A stretch of DNA of 64,000 nt, from positions 289,261 to 353,260 of the forward strand of contig CALKBV010000007.1 of assembly GCA_937775265.1 (NCBI GenBank), read 5' to 3'. A program made the translations under genes and the position numbers. Below, in pieces: positions 38,675 through 49,781 of this stretch; the first letter of the stretch is position 1; every line of letters starts with the position of its first letter. Below the pieces are notes generated by a model. It saw nothing but the letters and a program-made list of their open reading frames with translations. It did not search any database and was not told where the DNA came from. Origin of the DNA: an uncultured Pseudomonadales bacterium. Lineage in GTDB: Bacteria > Pseudomonadota > Gammaproteobacteria > Pseudomonadales > Azotimanducaceae.

Positions 38675-39178
38675 ATGAATAAACCAATAAACACTGACTC
38701 CAATATCCAACCAAGTAAATCACAGAAAAAACGTGACATGGGTGGGTTAAAAGAACTGGGCGACCGATTGACTGAGCTGTCCCCTGATCATCTCGCGAAA
38801 ATCGACAATGACCAGGTCAGGGAAGCTGTGGAAGCTGCCAGGAAAATCACCAAGGGCAACGCGAGGAAGCGCCAGATACAGTACATCGCCAAGCTACTTT
38901 CACGGATCGACGTCGACCCAATCAGGAACATCATAGAAGCACTGGATGCGAGTAGTGCAGCGTATATCCAGAAGTTCCACCAACTGGAAACCTGGAGAGA
39001 GGGACTGGTTGACGGTGATTCAGAGGCGCTGTCCGAGGTGCTTGACGCATTCCCACACGCAGACCGACAACAACTCAGGCACCTCGTTCGCAAAGCCTGT
39101 GACGAACGCAAAACCGGACAACAAACGACTCATTTCAGGAGATTGTTCCAGTTTCTAAAAGCCCTTTCTGAAGAATAA
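38675..39178 (+). CDS. darP: Ribosome-associated protein DarP (YjgA, DUF615)
   Basis: DarP associates with late 50S precursors and aids large-subunit assembly in E. coli. It is 167 residues, highly charged and helical. The family core is visible as SQKKRDMGGLKELGDRLTEL, then ARKRQIQYIAKLLSRID and the C-terminal KAYRELFQ-like end, here HFRRLFQFLKAL. In Pseudomonas darP is flanked by tldE (pmbA) and tldD; both are absent here. It starts 7 bp after mgtE. Confidence 0.93.
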   Translation: MNKPINTDSNIQPSKSQKKRDMGGLKELGDRLTELSPDHLAKIDNDQVREAVEAARKITKGNARKRQIQYIAKLLSRIDVDPIRNIIEALDASSAAYIQKFHQLETWREGLVDGDSEALSEVLDAFPHADRQQLRHLVRKACDERKTGQQTTHFRRLFQFLKALSEE

Positions 39179-39300
39179 AAGGGTCTTAAAAATAGACAGC
39201 CGACAGAATGAGAACAGGAAGAAAAACGTCTGGCTTACAACTAATCAATCTGCCGACGCCGCTGACGACGTGAATGACTGCAACCGCTGGGTTCACAGGA

Positions 39301-42300
39301 TTATTCAGGGATGGCTTCACGCACTGTGTCATTAAAAATAGTGACGAACTGAATCTCAGGCTCTTCAATTGAGCCACTAATTTTATATTTTGCGCTACTC
39401 ATTTGATTAATCTGGTTCTCAAATACTTTCTGCGCGAGCATGACGCCGGCTCCCGCCAATGGGCCGGTCGCAATTGCACTATAGGCCGCATACCATGGCA
39501 AAGTGCGTCCAACCGGTAACGTAACAATCATATCGTTGTCCAGCGTGTTGCTGACCAGGTTCATGCCGCCACCGACAGTAAACTTGCCACTACTACCATG
39601 GATGACGATGTGTTCCTGAACGACCACTTCACCCTCATCGAACGATATAACACCTTGAATATCGGTAAACTCAAAACCATCATCAATAAGGTCTGAAAAA
39701 TCAAGTCTGAACCGGCGGGCAAGAGAAGCAAAATCAAATATACCGAGCAGTTTTAGCGCGCCGCCTGTTTCTGCCTGCACGAAACGACCGCTGCCTTCTA
39801 GGATTTCAACTTCACCAGATACTCTCTCAACATCCACCATAGCGGGGGAACCATCCCAACTCACATCAGCCGTAAGTTTTAGACCCTCACCCTCGATACT
39901 TGAGGCAAAACCGAAATTCTGTTGTGCTTCTGCCAGGTCATCAATCATTATGTCGCCTGTAAATCGACTACCATGTTGGCCGTTCTCATAGTGCCATTCA
40001 CCCAGACTTCCCGCGGCGACTTGCACGCCAAGCGCACCCACTGCAAGGTCTTCAAATCTCCCGCCATTTTCTGTAGCTCTGTAGTTGAACGACCAATGTC
40101 CGAAATCCTCACCGTCCAGTAATAGTTGATGAGTGCTGAAGTCGACATCCGCAACCTCAACCGGATTCACATCGTAGAGTGGGTCTAGTGCACCACCCTC
40201 GCTTTCAAAACTCAGCCAATTCAGATTAACGCTCAGTGGGGCATCATCTTCGTCGAGAATACGTACTTCACCGTCAAGCATTTCGTTTCGCAGGCTCGCA
40301 ATCCAGTGGTCGTCACCTCTCGTGATGAGCATCTCGACATCATCCAATGGCAGGTAATACAACAGCAGCTCTTCAATGCTTAACTCAGCTGAAGCGACAT
40401 GAGCTGCTATCTCGTCTTCGAATGACACATCCGAAATCAGGCCAAACTCTTCAGTGACAGTCTCCCATGCGCCATAGTCCAGAAAAGCTAACTCTCCCGA
40501 CATCCTGATGGCGTCAAAGGTCACCGCACCATAAGCAGCAGCGCCGAAATGAACTCTACCGCCAGTAGCAATGCCATCCTCGATCTTCAACGACGCGTGC
40601 AGATTGTCGTCCATAGACAAGTCGACGCGATAACCTGGCTCCTTAAAAGTTTGTCGGTATCTAAATTCATGAACTGAATCCCTGACGGGTTTTGACAGGG
40701 GTTCGGGAAGGTCAACTATCACCCCACTTAAATCAGAAAAGGCTTCTATATATATTTTGTCCATGACCCCGCCATAGGGAACATGGATCTCTGTCCTATA
40801 ATCAAGCACACCGGAGGCTCGGCTGAGCAGAATCTGATCAGACCACTCATAGAGAACCGGCACGTCCACGGAACCATCAACATGTACTACTATCTCTCCA
40901 CCCTCGCCATAAAGCTGACTTGAGATCCTGCCGCTGATCCCTCGGCCAAAGGTCATTCCTACAAACCCATCGGAGTTAAGGCCACTTTCGTTGCTATAGC
41001 GAATATCCCCAGCCAGGCCGGCAATATCCAAGTCAAAATCAGGCATATGCAAAAGTGCACTTTCAATGCTCACCAGGACATCAGAATGCACTGCTTCTTC
41101 ACTCCTGGCACCAATTGGAACCTCGATCGCCAGGGTAGCCTGCATCTCACCTTCAGCAGACCATTGGTCAGCCATGTTGGATGTGGTCTCGGCAAGCGGC
41201 GTTTCCTTCAGGACACGAATAGCATCTTCGAACGGTCCACTCAAACCAGCCGATACCATAACCAGGTCAGCCTGCCCTGAGTCTGGAATCACAACGAAGA
41301 CATCAACATCCGCTACATCGCTTGAATAGATCTTGCCGGTTGCGTCATTGGTGAGTACATGGTGATTATCGACATGAATGGTGGCCGTAAGGTCAGTTGC
41401 TGCCGGCCAATCCGGGTGGTATTCAATCTCTGTATTTTCGACCTTCAGGTACAAGTCATGAGCCTTTCGAACCGCCGGAGAACCCCTGAACAATGCGCCA
41501 TGTACGGTCACGCCGGCTTCATTTGATCGCCCGCCTTTGACTGCTAAATCGATCCATGAACGAAGGTTTTCAGGTATTGAATTCGGGATATAGGCATCCG
41601 CTGCCAACAATTCAACATCTGCCACACCCATGGTTAAACCCCATGTCTGGAGTTCTCTGGCCGGCGGCAGGTTCATCGACAACTTTCCGTAAGCGGAGAG
41701 GTCGCCATCCAATAGTTCAACTAGCCCACTCGCCACAGAGACACTATCTTCAGCGACCTCATACGCCAAACGCCCTCGCCCAGAGTCAAAGGCCCAGGGG
41801 GAGTCGAACATGCTTTTGAAATTCATTTCAAATTCATCGTTGTCAATATCGAGGTATCCTCGATCGGGTTGCAGCGACACAAAACCATTGAGTCGATCAA
41901 TCGAAGGGATCCCCAGGTATGCTTCGACAGAGAAATCGACAAGAGTACTGACTAAATGCGGAGTTCCCTCACCAGGATCGGTAGTGAAAAGCAGATCCTT
42001 TAATTCACCACCAGGGGACACAGACAACAACGCATTTGACAATCTCTCAGGCAACAATTCCTTTTGACCCGCAAACTCAATAAGCCGGTTAAGTTCTGAG
42101 ACATCCACACGATCAAGTTGACCTGCCAGGGATGACCCTAAAGGCCCAGTGTCTATCGCGAGAGCAATATTATCGAGCTGGAATTCGAACTCACCTTGTT
42201 TTAGCCGAACATTTGGAATCGACAACGTACCGCGACCAATCGACTCCCCATGGAAACGAAATCTGGATGCGACCTCATCCATCAGGTTGTGACTTTCTCC

Positions 42301-43161
42301 CTCCAGGGACACGTCCGTTAACTCGACCTCACCCGTCACATCCAGGGAACCGGGTTCGAGAGTCAGCCAAATTCTGGTGGCAAGTCTGGCTGCAGACAAT
42401 CGTCGTCCCGCGAGCTCAAAAGCAGGGGTGAAACCTTCAAGATCAATTTGCGCTGCTTCAAGGTAAAGCCTGGAGACGAAATCAGATTTCCTTAAGTCTC
42501 CTTGGTAATAACCAGAGAGACTCAACCGATGGCGCAGCGTCATGCCGTCAGGTTGTTTTCTTTCCAGAAAAAGTGGAAATGAAACCTGTTTCACCTCATC
42601 TTCTGCGCTAACAACCCAGGGCTGATCCCTATGCGATACAAGATGCATCTCTATATTAGGGCCGATGAGAGCAACGTCTATGCCATCCACCTTCAACAAT
42701 TCAAGGTGTGGCAGGGAGTCAAGCACATAATCTACATTTAAGTTGCCATCACCTCGCTTGAAACCCTTTATCCGGAATCCCTCTTCATCGCGCTCAACGG
42801 CGAACCTGATACCAGATACCTCTATTTCCGTCACAATGGGGACACCACTCATCAAACTACGGATAGAGTCGACCCTGAGAACAAGAAAATCTATATCAAG
42901 GGCAGGTTCGCCAAGCGGCTTCACGGAAATGTCTCTCACGATGAAGCGTGGGTCATGAACCCGCCAATCTCCTGAGATAGCGCCGAGCTCAACGAAGTCC
43001 AGACCATTGTTTCGCAGGTAACGTTCAATCTGATGCTGATTAGCTTCAACTGAGAGTGTGGCCAACCGGCCAAGGGAAAGGTAAACAGCAGCGATGACTA
43101 GCATTCCAAGCACTAGCCACCAGCCGCTTCTGAAGAACCCTTTCGTGATTCGAAGGAACAT
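39301..43161 (-). CDS. yhdP: AsmA-like envelope protein YhdP
   Basis: YhdP is a very large inner-membrane-anchored periplasmic protein of the AsmA-like group, implicated with TamB and YdbH in phospholipid transport to the outer membrane. It is 1286 residues. One N-terminal transmembrane segment (about 14-32) is followed by a long, beta-rich periplasmic region and a C-terminal domain with GKFTVGGGMNLVSNTLDNDM and VTLPVGRTLPWYAA, typical of the YhdP/TIGR02099 family. It starts one base after the rng stop. A 122-bp gap (39179-39300) without a visible terminator separates it from convergent darP. Confidence 0.94.
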   Translation of the reverse strand: MFLRITKGFFRSGWWLVLGMLVIAAVYLSLGRLATLSVEANQHQIERYLRNNGLDFVELGAISGDWRVHDPRFIVRDISVKPLGEPALDIDFLVLRVDSIRSLMSGVPIVTEIEVSGIRFAVERDEEGFRIKGFKRGDGNLNVDYVLDSLPHLELLKVDGIDVALIGPNIEMHLVSHRDQPWVVSAEDEVKQVSFPLFLERKQPDGMTLRHRLSLSGYYQGDLRKSDFVSRLYLEAAQIDLEGFTPAFELAGRRLSAARLATRIWLTLEPGSLDVTGEVELTDVSLEGESHNLMDEVASRFRFHGESIGRGTLSIPNVRLKQGEFEFQLDNIALAIDTGPLGSSLAGQLDRVDVSELNRLIEFAGQKELLPERLSNALLSVSPGGELKDLLFTTDPGEGTPHLVSTLVDFSVEAYLGIPSIDRLNGFVSLQPDRGYLDIDNDEFEMNFKSMFDSPWAFDSGRGRLAYEVAEDSVSVASGLVELLDGDLSAYGKLSMNLPPARELQTWGLTMGVADVELLAADAYIPNSIPENLRSWIDLAVKGGRSNEAGVTVHGALFRGSPAVRKAHDLYLKVENTEIEYHPDWPAATDLTATIHVDNHHVLTNDATGKIYSSDVADVDVFVVIPDSGQADLVMVSAGLSGPFEDAIRVLKETPLAETTSNMADQWSAEGEMQATLAIEVPIGARSEEAVHSDVLVSIESALLHMPDFDLDIAGLAGDIRYSNESGLNSDGFVGMTFGRGISGRISSQLYGEGGEIVVHVDGSVDVPVLYEWSDQILLSRASGVLDYRTEIHVPYGGVMDKIYIEAFSDLSGVIVDLPEPLSKPVRDSVHEFRYRQTFKEPGYRVDLSMDDNLHASLKIEDGIATGGRVHFGAAAYGAVTFDAIRMSGELAFLDYGAWETVTEEFGLISDVSFEDEIAAHVASAELSIEELLLYYLPLDDVEMLITRGDDHWIASLRNEMLDGEVRILDEDDAPLSVNLNWLSFESEGGALDPLYDVNPVEVADVDFSTHQLLLDGEDFGHWSFNYRATENGGRFEDLAVGALGVQVAAGSLGEWHYENGQHGSRFTGDIMIDDLAEAQQNFGFASSIEGEGLKLTADVSWDGSPAMVDVERVSGEVEILEGSGRFVQAETGGALKLLGIFDFASLARRFRLDFSDLIDDGFEFTDIQGVISFDEGEVVVQEHIVIHGSSGKFTVGGGMNLVSNTLDNDMIVTLPVGRTLPWYAAYSAIATGPLAGAGVMLAQKVFENQINQMSSAKYKISGSIEEPEIQFVTIFNDTVREAIPE

Positions 43162-44649
43162 CTACTTAGCCTGAGCTCTCTCAATAATAGAGATGACGAT
43201 GTCGTATTGCTCCTGCGTGTACCCTGGTTCAACCTGGCACGAGATATCAGCATCGAGTAACTCTGCCAGTTCGCGGACATTGTTAGCCTGCTCATCAATC
43301 AGTCTATCGACAACTGTCTGTGAAGCCATAATGAGGCATTCTTTGCCTGACACCTCTTTTGCCTTACGCTGCAGGTTTATGAATATTTCCAGGCAAACGG
43401 ACTCTGCAGACTTGATAAAACCACGACCGTCACAAACTTCACAGGGTTCACAAATCGTTTTGAGCAAACTTCCATAAGTCCGTTTGCGCGTCATTTCTAC
43501 CAGCCCCAGCTCCGATATCTGGGTGACGTTGCATTTCACACGATCCGATTGTTGTCCTTTCTCGAGCATCCGAAGCACCTGGCGCTTGTGTTCCTCATTG
43601 ATCATATCGATGAAATCAATAATGACTATGCCGCCAATATTTCGCAGCCTCAATTGTCTTGGTATCGCCGCGGCGGCCTCGAGATTCGTTCTATAAATTG
43701 TATCCTCCAGGTCTTTCTTGCCCACGTATGCGCCGGTGTTCACATCAACAGTCGTCATTGCCTCGGTCTGGTCAATCACCAGGTAACCCCCAGACTTTAG
43801 GGGTACTTTCCGATCGAGGGCAGCTTCAATCTGGTCATCCAGTTGGTGGATATCAAACAGCACCGGGTCTGACGATATCTCCTTGAGACAGCTTTCTTTT
43901 TCGGGAATATAGTCAGACAAGAATCTGCCAAGGACGGTGTGAGTTTCCGAATGATCAACCAGAATACCCGTGGTGTTTGTATTAATGATGTCTCGCATCA
44001 CTCGAAGCGGCAAAGGAAGGTCTTCGTATACAACTTCGGGACTTTTGGCCACTAATCCCTCACTGCGGATGCCTTCCCAACGGCTTCGGAGGTACCCGGC
44101 ATCCTTGATGATGTCTTCACCGTTGGCATTTTCTGCAGCAGTCCTAACAATAAAGCCCTCTTCAACGTCACTCAGGTCCTCGAGAATACCCTTGAGTCTT
44201 TTACGTTCATCTTGATCCTCGATTCTCTGGGAAATGCCTATATGGGAACTACCAGGCAGATAGACGAGATATCGCGATGCCATAGAGAGATTGCTGGTAA
44301 TCCTCGCACCCTTCGTGCCGATTGGTTCTTTGGTTACCTGCACCAATAGCTCCTGACCGTCATACAGCAGGCTGGTAATCGCTGGATGCTCTGCACCATG
44401 TGCCTTATCAAAGACCTCATGCCCATCGATAAGGTCAGTCACGTGCATAAATGCTGCCTTCTCTTGCCCGATATCAACGAACGCACTTTGCATTCCGGGA
44501 AGGATACGAACCACCTTCCCTTTATAGATGTTGCCAATACTGCTTTTCGTTTCAGTTCTCTCTATAAAAACTTCCTGAAGTAAGCCCTCTTCAACGACGC
44601 CTACTCGAGTCTCGTTTGCAGATACATTGATGAATATTTCTTCAGCCAT
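43162..44649 (-). CDS. rng: Ribonuclease G
   Basis: RNase G is the RNase E paralogue that matures the 5' end of 16S rRNA and cuts some mRNAs. It is 495 residues. An N-terminal S1 domain (about 35-125, including IYKGKVVRILPGMQSAFVDI) is followed by the catalytic DNase I-like region. Mg-binding acidic residues lie in TVDVNTGAYVG and VIIDFIDM. The zinc-link cysteines lie in CEPCEVCDGRG. The C-terminal scaffold of RNase E is absent, which separates it from RNase E. Confidence 0.97.
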   Translation of the reverse strand: MAEEIFINVSANETRVGVVEEGLLQEVFIERTETKSSIGNIYKGKVVRILPGMQSAFVDIGQEKAAFMHVTDLIDGHEVFDKAHGAEHPAITSLLYDGQELLVQVTKEPIGTKGARITSNLSMASRYLVYLPGSSHIGISQRIEDQDERKRLKGILEDLSDVEEGFIVRTAAENANGEDIIKDAGYLRSRWEGIRSEGLVAKSPEVVYEDLPLPLRVMRDIINTNTTGILVDHSETHTVLGRFLSDYIPEKESCLKEISSDPVLFDIHQLDDQIEAALDRKVPLKSGGYLVIDQTEAMTTVDVNTGAYVGKKDLEDTIYRTNLEAAAAIPRQLRLRNIGGIVIIDFIDMINEEHKRQVLRMLEKGQQSDRVKCNVTQISELGLVEMTRKRTYGSLLKTICEPCEVCDGRGFIKSAESVCLEIFINLQRKAKEVSGKECLIMASQTVVDRLIDEQANNVRELAELLDADISCQVEPGYTQEQYDIVISIIERAQAK

Positions 44650-44659
44650 CTCGCCTGCC

Positions 44660-45259
44660 TTAACCTAATGAAAGTTCTTTCTGTCCGAGACATTCAATCG
44701 AAAAGTCTCTTAGCATCAACACGGTTTCGCTAAGCGGTAAACCAATGACGTTTGAATAACTTCCTGTAAGAGTCTCCACAAATGCTGCGCCCGCCCCCTG
44801 CAAACCATAAGACCCAGCTTTATCGTGTGGCTCGCCGGTTTCCCAGTACCAGGCGATTTCCTTTTCCCCCAGGTGTCGGAACGTGACTTCTGTACTTACA
44901 CAGAACGTCTCAGATCTGGATCCACAACAAATTGAAACACCCGTTAAAACTTCATGCCTCGTTCCCGAAAGTTCATTTAACATTTGCAAGCCATGTTCTT
45001 TGGATTCCGGTTTCCCCATTATGTTCCCGTGCAATACGACAGTAGTATCCGCCGCAAGAATCACCGCTCCACTATCGTGTTTTTCTGCGACACTCTGTGC
45101 TTTTTTTTTAGATAGCCGAGTGACATAAACCTCTGGTGCTTCCCCCTCTACTACAGATTCATCTACATCAGGTGGTTGTATCTCAAAAATAATTGCCAAC
45201 TGCTCGAGCAAAAGCTTTCGCCTTGGCGAGCCACTCGCGAGGATTAGATTAGTTGTCAT
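44660..45259 (-). CDS. maf: Maf-family nucleotide pyrophosphatase (YhdE type)
   Basis: Maf proteins hydrolyse non-canonical or dTTP/UTP-type nucleoside triphosphates. I choose the ATG at 45259, overlapping the mreD stop by 4 bp and giving 199 residues; a frame start at 45274 adds five residues. Motifs are LASGSPRRKLLLEQL (N-terminus), ILAADTTVVLHG and the KAGSYGLQGAGAAFVETLTG segment. Position between mreD and rng supports the YhdE-type dTTP pyrophosphatase. Confidence 0.94.
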   Translation of the reverse strand: MTTNLILASGSPRRKLLLEQLAIIFEIQPPDVDESVVEGEAPEVYVTRLSKKKAQSVAEKHDSGAVILAADTTVVLHGNIMGKPESKEHGLQMLNELSGTRHEVLTGVSICCGSRSETFCVSTEVTFRHLGEKEIAWYWETGEPHDKAGSYGLQGAGAAFVETLTGSYSNVIGLPLSETVLMLRDFSIECLGQKELSLG

Positions 45260-45765
45260 GTCATCCCAGTCCATCGGCGCAGGGACCTAAGCATCAAAAA
45301 CACCCAGGGCCATAAAAATGCACCAGATAAGGCCGGCAGCAGATACCAAAATCTCCAGTCTGCAAGGCCAGCAACACTCTCGATCCAAAACCCAACCAAT
45401 TGATTGATCCCAAGAAGCACGAAAAGAACAGTGGACTGTTGCCACACCGAAAACATCCGAAGCCGCTGGTACAGGCTCAAAGCAACATAGGCGATTAGAA
45501 CGTAAGACAATGCGTGTTGGCCTATCAGGCTGCCCAGCAATACATCCATCGCAATACCAGCCAGCCATGCCGTGAGAATACCAACCCGATGTGGCAACGC
45601 AATAATCCAGTAAACCAGGACCATGGCGACCCAATCAGGTCGAAGAAACCCCAACTCTATCGGGACTAATTGAGGCATAGGTACCAATGCGAGTACCATG
45701 CCCGCAATAATGATGATCCAGATGGTGACCAGCCCCCCGGTCTTATTGTCAGCCACCGCGATCAT
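45256..45765 (-). CDS. mreD: Rod shape-determining protein MreD
   Basis: MreD is an inner-membrane component of the elongasome. I choose the ATG at 45765, overlapping mreC by 17 bp and giving 169 residues with about five transmembrane segments. The frame extends to 45879 but that part lies inside mreC and looks non-coding. Family segments are PIELGFLRPDWVAMVLVYWI and GILTAWLAGIAMDVLLGSLI with GQHALSYVL. Confidence 0.94.
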   Translation of the reverse strand: MIAVADNKTGGLVTIWIIIIAGMVLALVPMPQLVPIELGFLRPDWVAMVLVYWIIALPHRVGILTAWLAGIAMDVLLGSLIGQHALSYVLIAYVALSLYQRLRMFSVWQQSTVLFVLLGINQLVGFWIESVAGLADWRFWYLLPALSGAFLWPWVFLMLRSLRRWTGMT

Positions 45766-46597
45766 CACCCTTTCCCGGGCTAGTGTTCGTCTCTTCCGAA
45801 ACCCTGGACTCTGTGAATACGAGCAAAACGTGTCTGGACCTGTCCAATTGCGCGTTCGGCTTTGCCAAAACCTCTGCAAATGGCTTTCCTGGCTTGAAAG
45901 CTACTTTATCTACAACACCAACTGGATATCCCACTGGAAACCGGTTGCCAAGACCCGAAGACAGCAACTGGTCACCCACCTTTATATCAACGGTGGAGTT
46001 AACATACTGCAACTCCAGTTGCTGGCCGATACCGGTACCCTGAGCTATAAACCTGAGGTTACTTCGAAGCACCTGTACTGGGACTGAATGTCGCTCATCA
46101 CTGATTAAAAGAACCCGGCTACTGAAAGGACTCACTTCTACTACCTGTCCAACCAACCCTCGCGAATCCAGGACCGGTTGTCCCACAAATACAGAATCTT
46201 CAGAACCCTTATCTATTACCACTTCCTGTTCTTCAGGGTCTGGGTTAACGCCGATAAGTTCTGCGACCAACACGTTGTCTTGGAGTTTAGCCGCCGATCC
46301 AAGCAGACCCCTAAGCCGATTATTCTCTGATATGAGCGCCGCCATTTTTTCAGTCTTAACTCGAAGAAAAATCAGCTCGCTCTCAAGACCGTTGATTCGC
46401 CTACGCAGATCTTTCCTTGAACTAAAAACACCCTGGATGCCACGAACGCTCCGGCTTGGAAGATCCGCCATCACAACAATGGGAGTTAGCGCAATGGTCA
46501 GTGCAGACCTGGAACCATCCAGCCAACTGGTCGTATGATCCACAAACCCAAGAACAAGGGAAAGCACACCAAGACCGAGCATCTGGTAACCAAGCAT
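45749..46597 (-). CDS. mreC: Rod shape-determining protein MreC
   Basis: MreC is a bitopic periplasmic scaffold that activates PBP2-RodA in the elongasome. From the ATG at 46597 it is 282 residues with a transmembrane helix that starts almost at residue 1, a coiled coil (about 60-95) and the beta-barrel domain with VVIDKGSEDSVFVGQPVLDS and VGDQLLSSGLGNRFPVGYPV. No ribosome-binding site precedes this ATG. An adjacent frame starting near 46643-46655 would add an N-terminal tail if one A were removed from the run of five A at about 46601-46605. Confidence 0.92.
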   Translation of the reverse strand: MLGYQMLGLGVLSLVLGFVDHTTSWLDGSRSALTIALTPIVVMADLPSRSVRGIQGVFSSRKDLRRRINGLESELIFLRVKTEKMAALISENNRLRGLLGSAAKLQDNVLVAELIGVNPDPEEQEVVIDKGSEDSVFVGQPVLDSRGLVGQVVEVSPFSSRVLLISDERHSVPVQVLRSNLRFIAQGTGIGQQLELQYVNSTVDIKVGDQLLSSGLGNRFPVGYPVGVVDKVAFKPGKPFAEVLAKPNAQLDRSRHVLLVFTESRVSEETNTSPGKGDDRGG

Positions 46598-46705
46598 GGA
46601 TTTTTCTAGGAACAGGGCTTTGATTTGGCTTACCTCCAGACATCAGAGGTTGCACACCAAATCGATAGAGCGTCTCTGCTGCCGGTTATCCAGAACGGCA
46701 AAAGT

Positions 46706-48047
<1,342 letters not shown>

Positions 48048-48335
48048 GTGGACGTGACTGAAGAAGTCGTCAGAAATATCGCTGAACTGGTACAACTGAA
48101 GGTGGATGACGCAGATATACAGCAGTTAACCGAAGGAATGCAAAATATTCTGGCGCTGGCTGACCAAATGCAGGCCATTAATACGGAAGGTGTAGAACCT
48201 GTATCGAACCCACTGGATGCGTCGCAAAAGCTTAGGCCTGACGCGGTTACCGAAGAAAACCAGCGGGAACTTTTTCAATCCATTGCCCCCGCAACCGAAT
48301 CGGGATTGTATCTTGTCCCAAGGGTAGTCGAGTAG
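48048..48335 (+). CDS. gatC: Asp/Glu-tRNA amidotransferase subunit C
   Basis: GatC is the small belt subunit of the amidotransferase that converts mischarged Asp-tRNA(Asn) and/or Glu-tRNA(Gln). It is 95 residues and starts at a GTG. Family segments are VRNIAELVQLKVDDADIQQL, NILALADQMQAINTEGVEP and LRPDAVTEENQRE. The gatA ATG follows its stop codon directly. Confidence 0.96.
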   Translation: MDVTEEVVRNIAELVQLKVDDADIQQLTEGMQNILALADQMQAINTEGVEPVSNPLDASQKLRPDAVTEENQRELFQSIAPATESGLYLVPRVVE

Positions 48336-49781
48336 ATGATAAATCGCTCCCTCAGCCAGCAACTTGATGATCTCAGCAAGGGTGAATATTCTTCTGTTGA
48401 ACTTACCCAGACATACCTCGACAGGATTGAAAACCACCAGTCGCTGAACGCTTATGTCAGTATCTCGAAGGATGTTCTCGAAAAAGCCAGGCAGGCGGAT
48501 CAGTTAAGAGCGGCCGGTGAAAGGAAGCCTCTGCTAGGTATACCACTGGCCCACAAAGATATTTTCTGTGAAGCCGGTGTGAGAACCACTGCTGGTTCAA
48601 AAATGCTCGACAATTTTATTTCACCCTACGACTCAACGGTCGTCTCCCTGCTAAGGAATGCGGGCGCGCTGTCTTTGGGTAAAACTAATATGGATGAGTT
48701 CGCCATGGGCTCGTCAAACGAATCCAGTTACTTTGGCGCTGTGAAAAACCCGTGGCAAGTTGACCGGGTTCCTGGCGGTTCATCAGGGGGGTCTGCTGCC
48801 GCAGTTGCAGCAAGACTATGCGCAGCCGCAACGGGCACTGACACCGGAGGGAGCATAAGACAACCGGCGGCATTCTGCGGTATCACCGGGATTAAACCGA
48901 CCTATGGTCGGGTGTCTCGCTGGGGAATGATCGCCTACGCCTCCAGCCTGGATCAGGCAGGACCGCTAGCCACTACCGCAGAGGATTGCGCACTACTACT
49001 CTCTGCGATGGCTGGTGCGGATGAAAAGGACTCAACGTCTTCAGCCGTGCAGGTAGAGGATTATTCCAAATTCCTATCGCAGGACCTTAAGGGTAAAAAG
49101 ATAGGATTGTGTGTTGAATATATGGAAGGCCTGGACCCGGAAATGTCACGTGTCATTGAGGAGGCAATAGAAGTGCTATCAAAGCTGGGCGCTGAATTCA
49201 TGGACATTAGCCTGCCAACCTCCCCTCTGGCAATTCCCGCTTACTACATCATCGCACCGGCGGAATGCTCCGCCAATTTGTCACGGTACGACGGTGTCAG
49301 GTTTGGATATCGTTGTGAGAACCCGGAAAATCTGGAGGATCTGTACAAAAGGTCCCGGAGCGAAAGTTTCGGCCAGGAAGTAAAAAATCGTATTATGGTT
49401 GGTGCTTTCGCCCTCTCGGCGGGCTACTACGACGCTTACTACAAAAAGGCGCAACAGATACGCCGCCTGATAAAAAATGATTTCCTTGAGGCATTCAAAT
49501 CAGTTGATGCGATCTTGGGACCAACGACGCCAGGTCCAGCATTCAAGATCGGTGCAAATGCAGATGAACCGCAGGCCATGTACCTACAAGATATTTACAC
49601 GATTTCAGCAAACCTTGCCGGCTTGCCTGCCATCTCCCTGCCCGCGGGTTTTATCGAGGATTTACCTGCAGGCATACAGTTGATTGGTAACTATTTTGAT
49701 GAAGCAACATTGTTAAATTTAGGCCACCAGTTCCAAGCACAAACCGACTGGCACAAAAAGGCCCCGGAGCTCTCAACATGA
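48336..49781 (+). CDS. gatA: Asp/Glu-tRNA amidotransferase subunit A
   Basis: GatA is the amidase that frees ammonia from glutamine for the transamidation. It is 481 residues. The Ser-cisSer-Lys triad is visible: K74 in [11 protein letters not shown], the cis-serine in [12 protein letters not shown] (near 149) and nucleophile S173 in [13 protein letters not shown]. It overlaps gatB by 4 bp. Presence of GatCAB implies a non-discriminating AspRS and/or GluRS in this organism. Confidence 0.98.
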   Translation: MINRSLSQQLDDLSKGEYSSVELTQTYLDRIENHQSLNAYVSISKDVLEKARQADQLRAAGERKPLLGIPLAHKDIFCEAGVRTTAGSKMLDNFISPYDSTVVSLLRNAGALSLGKTNMDEFAMGSSNESSYFGAVKNPWQVDRVPGGSSGGSAAAVAARLCAAATGTDTGGSIRQPAAFCGITGIKPTYGRVSRWGMIAYASSLDQAGPLATTAEDCALLLSAMAGADEKDSTSSAVQVEDYSKFLSQDLKGKKIGLCVEYMEGLDPEMSRVIEEAIEVLSKLGAEFMDISLPTSPLAIPAYYIIAPAECSANLSRYDGVRFGYRCENPENLEDLYKRSRSESFGQEVKNRIMVGAFALSAGYYDAYYKKAQQIRRLIKNDFLEAFKSVDAILGPTTPGPAFKIGANADEPQAMYLQDIYTISANLAGLPAISLPAGFIEDLPAGIQLIGNYFDEATLLNLGHQFQAQTDWHKKAPELST

